7,204 nt of DNA from an uncultured Moheibacter sp. (GTDB taxonomy: Bacteria; Bacteroidota; Bacteroidia; Flavobacteriales; Weeksellaceae), in the NCBI GenBank assembly GCA_937875605.1, contig CALLXZ010000288.1, positions 1 through 7,204 on the forward strand. Reading direction: 5' to 3'. Each line of letters opens with the position of its first letter. Position 1 is the stretch's first letter. A program made the translations under genes and the position numbers. Under the pieces are notes generated by a model. The model did no database searches. It was not told the DNA's origin and worked only from the letters and a program-made list of their open reading frames with translations. Positions 5,837 through 7,204 of this stretch are shown in pieces.

Positions 5837-7048
5837 ATGAATTTTGACAGACAACGGCTGCTACAAATGGCCGAAAAGTACGGTACACCTCTTTATGTGT
5901 ACGACGCGGAGGTAATGGGTGTTCAATATGAGCGAATGCTGAATGCTTTTTCGTCTGTCAAGAAGGTGAAGTTGAATTATGCCTGCAAGGCCAATACGAA
6001 TCTGAATATTCTGAAATATTTTAAAAGTCTGGGTGCAGGTTTGGATACGGTTTCAATTCAGGAAGCGGAGTTGGGACTGAAAGCGGGTTTTGAAAACCAA
6101 GAAATCATCTATACTCCGAACGGCGTGTCGTTTGAGGAAATCAAACAGGCGGTTGATTTGGGATTGAAAATTAACATTGACAACCTGACCATTTTGGAGC
6201 GATTCGGGCAGGAGTTTCCGGGCTATCCGGTGTGTATCCGCATCAATCCGCATATCATGGCGGGAGGAAATGAAAATATTTCGGTAGGGCACATTGATTC
6301 GAAATTTGGAATTTCCATCCATCAGTTTCCGCTTGCAAAAAGGGTGATTGAAAATACGGGACTGAGAGTAAATGGACTACATATGCATACGGGGTCGGAC
6401 ATTTTGGATGTGGATGTGTTTCTGCAGGGTGCAGAAATTTTGTTTGATGTGGCTGCGGAACTGAAAGACCTGGAGTATCTGGATTTTGGAAGCGGATTTA
6501 AAGTTCCATATTATCAGGGAGCCGATGAAACGGACATCGAATACCTTGGCGAACGTTTGGGGCATCGTTTTAACCGTTTTGCAGATAAATACAAAAAGGA
6601 ACTGACGCTGATGTTTGAACCTGGAAAATACCTGGTCAGTCAGTCAGGTTTCTTCTTAGCTTCAGTAAACGTGATCAAACAAACGACTTCTACGGTTTTT
6701 GCGAGTGTGGACAGTGGATTTAATCACTTAATCCGCCCGATGTTTTATAATGCACATCATGAAATTATCAATATCTCAAATCCGGAAGGACGACCTCGCT
6801 ACTATACCGTTGTAGGTTACATCTGTGAAACGGATACGTTTGGTTCGAACCGGAAGATTTCAGAAATCCATGAAGGAGATGTATTGTGTTTTCTAAATGC
6901 AGGTGCTTATTGTTTTTCGATGGCTTCGAATTATAATTCCCGGTTCAAACCGGCAGAAGTCTTATGGGTTGGAAATGAAGATTATCTGATTCGTAGAAAA
7001 GAAAATTTGGAAGACTTATTGGTTTCCACGGTAGAAATTTCGATTTAG
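5837..7048 (+). CDS. lysA: Diaminopimelate decarboxylase
   Basis: LysA removes CO2 from meso-2,6-diaminopimelate, using pyridoxal phosphate (PLP), to give L-lysine. This is the last step of the pathway and takes place in the cytoplasm. The 403-residue protein is a fold-III PLP enzyme: an alpha/beta barrel (about 25-275) followed by a beta-sandwich. Visible landmarks are YACKANTN with the PLP lysine Lys51, YTPNG (92-96), HMHTGSD (182-188), the phosphate-binding DFGSGF (216-221), EPGKYLV (261-267), SGFNHLIRP (293-301), the active-site CETDTFG (330-336, Cys330) and GAYCFSMASNYNSRFKPAEVL (356-376). EPGK has Lys where many homologues have Arg. I chose the ATG at 5837 because MNFDRQRLLQMAEKYGTPLYVYD is a normal family start, whereas the frame's ATG at 5792 would add 15 unconserved residues encoded across the promoter. 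The stop codon is TAG. A serine tRNA follows but has its own promoter. Confidence 0.95.
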   Translation: MNFDRQRLLQMAEKYGTPLYVYDAEVMGVQYERMLNAFSSVKKVKLNYACKANTNLNILKYFKSLGAGLDTVSIQEAELGLKAGFENQEIIYTPNGVSFEEIKQAVDLGLKINIDNLTILERFGQEFPGYPVCIRINPHIMAGGNENISVGHIDSKFGISIHQFPLAKRVIENTGLRVNGLHMHTGSDILDVDVFLQGAEILFDVAAELKDLEYLDFGSGFKVPYYQGADETDIEYLGERLGHRFNRFADKYKKELTLMFEPGKYLVSQSGFFLASVNVIKQTTSTVFASVDSGFNHLIRPMFYNAHHEIINISNPEGRPRYYTVVGYICETDTFGSNRKISEIHEGDVLCFLNAGAYCFSMASNYNSRFKPAEVLWVGNEDYLIRRKENLEDLLVSTVEISI

Positions 7049-7049
7049 G

Positions 7050-7082
7050 TTTGCAGATTTGATGTAAAATACTATATATTTG
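7050..7082 (+). promoter_or_regulatory. Promoter of the serine tRNA gene
   Basis: TTTG (7050-7053), a 21-nt spacer and TATATTTG (7075-7082) form an excellent Bacteroidota promoter. It begins two bases after the lysA stop codon. The predicted transcription start is near 7089, about 30 nt before the mature tRNA. Confidence 0.75.
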
Positions 7083-7093
7083 CACCCACAAAA

Positions 7094-7117
7094 TAGGGAA
7101 CTGATTTTTGTTCCTTA
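7094..7117 (+). other. Hairpin in the tRNA-Ser precursor leader
   Basis: TAGGGAAC (7094-7101) pairs with GTTCCTTA (7110-7117) over 8 bp, including one G-U pair, around an 8-nt loop. It ends one base before the mature tRNA 5' end, next to the RNase P cleavage site, and fills nearly the whole predicted leader. No U-tract follows, so it does not look like a terminator. Confidence 0.45.
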
Positions 7118-7118
7118 T

Positions 7119-7203
7119 GGAGAAATGGCAGAGTGGTCGATTGCGGCAGTCTTGAAAACTGTTGAGGGTAACACCTCCGGGGGTTCGAATCCCTCTTTCT
7201 CCG
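7119..7203 (+). tRNA. tRNA-Ser(UGA)
   Basis: The acceptor stem GGAGAAA (7119-7125) pairs perfectly with TTTCTCC (7196-7202), and G73 at 7203 is the discriminator base expected for serine tRNAs. The anticodon stem GCAGT/ACTGT (7146-7150 and 7158-7162) carries loop CTTGAAA with anticodon TGA (7153-7155), which reads UCA and probably other UCN codons. A long class II variable arm is present (GAGG 7164-7167 with CCTC 7174-7177). The T arm has loop TTCGAAT (7184-7190). The window ends one base later with a C, so whether CCA is encoded cannot be seen. Confidence 0.97.
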
Positions 7204-7204
7204 C

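Overview
The window looks like a piece of a Flavobacteriales (Bacteroidota) chromosome. The evidence is AT-rich intergenic DNA, A-rich translation starts without Shine-Dalgarno sequences, promoter elements of the Bacteroidota type (TTG, about 20 nt, TAnnTTTG), a roughly 1,130-residue SecA with large insertions, and a small DUF2795 protein of the kind common in Flavobacteria. I see no phage, transposon, CRISPR or plasmid gene. This is a core, housekeeping region.

Layout. Positions 1-212 hold a strong hairpin terminator (20-50), probably ending a plus-strand gene left of the window, followed by AT-rich DNA. A small unrecognised minus-strand gene (213-428) follows; its promoter lies just beyond the secA terminator (482-515). 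secA fills 536-3922 on the minus strand. Its leader (3923-4013) is next, then the terminator (4014-4033) and coding sequence (4040-4261) of a minus-strand DUF2795 gene. A 155-bp divergent intergenic region separates this from a plus-strand FMN-dependent oxidoreductase of the nitronate monooxygenase/FabK superfamily (4417-5361). The only long gene-free stretch is 5362-5836. Its left part is extremely AT-rich. Its right part switches abruptly to about 49% GC and then to a purine-rich strand, and contains short repeats and a hairpin. lysA (diaminopimelate decarboxylase) follows at 5837-7048 with a good promoter, and a serine tRNA (UGA) with its own promoter and a leader hairpin closes the window at 7119-7203.

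Function. SecA is the ATPase motor of protein export. LysA makes lysine from meso-diaminopimelate. The tRNA reads serine UCN codons. The oxidoreductase either detoxifies nitronates or, judging by FabK-like sequence features, reduces enoyl-ACP in fatty acid synthesis. DUF2795 has no known role. The genes appear to be separate transcription units rather than one pathway.

No clear new multi-gene system is visible. The points most worth a second look are the repeat-like island upstream of lysA, the SecA C-terminus that lacks the zinc motif, the possible FabK identity of the oxidoreductase, and the structured secA leader with an overlapping short reading frame.
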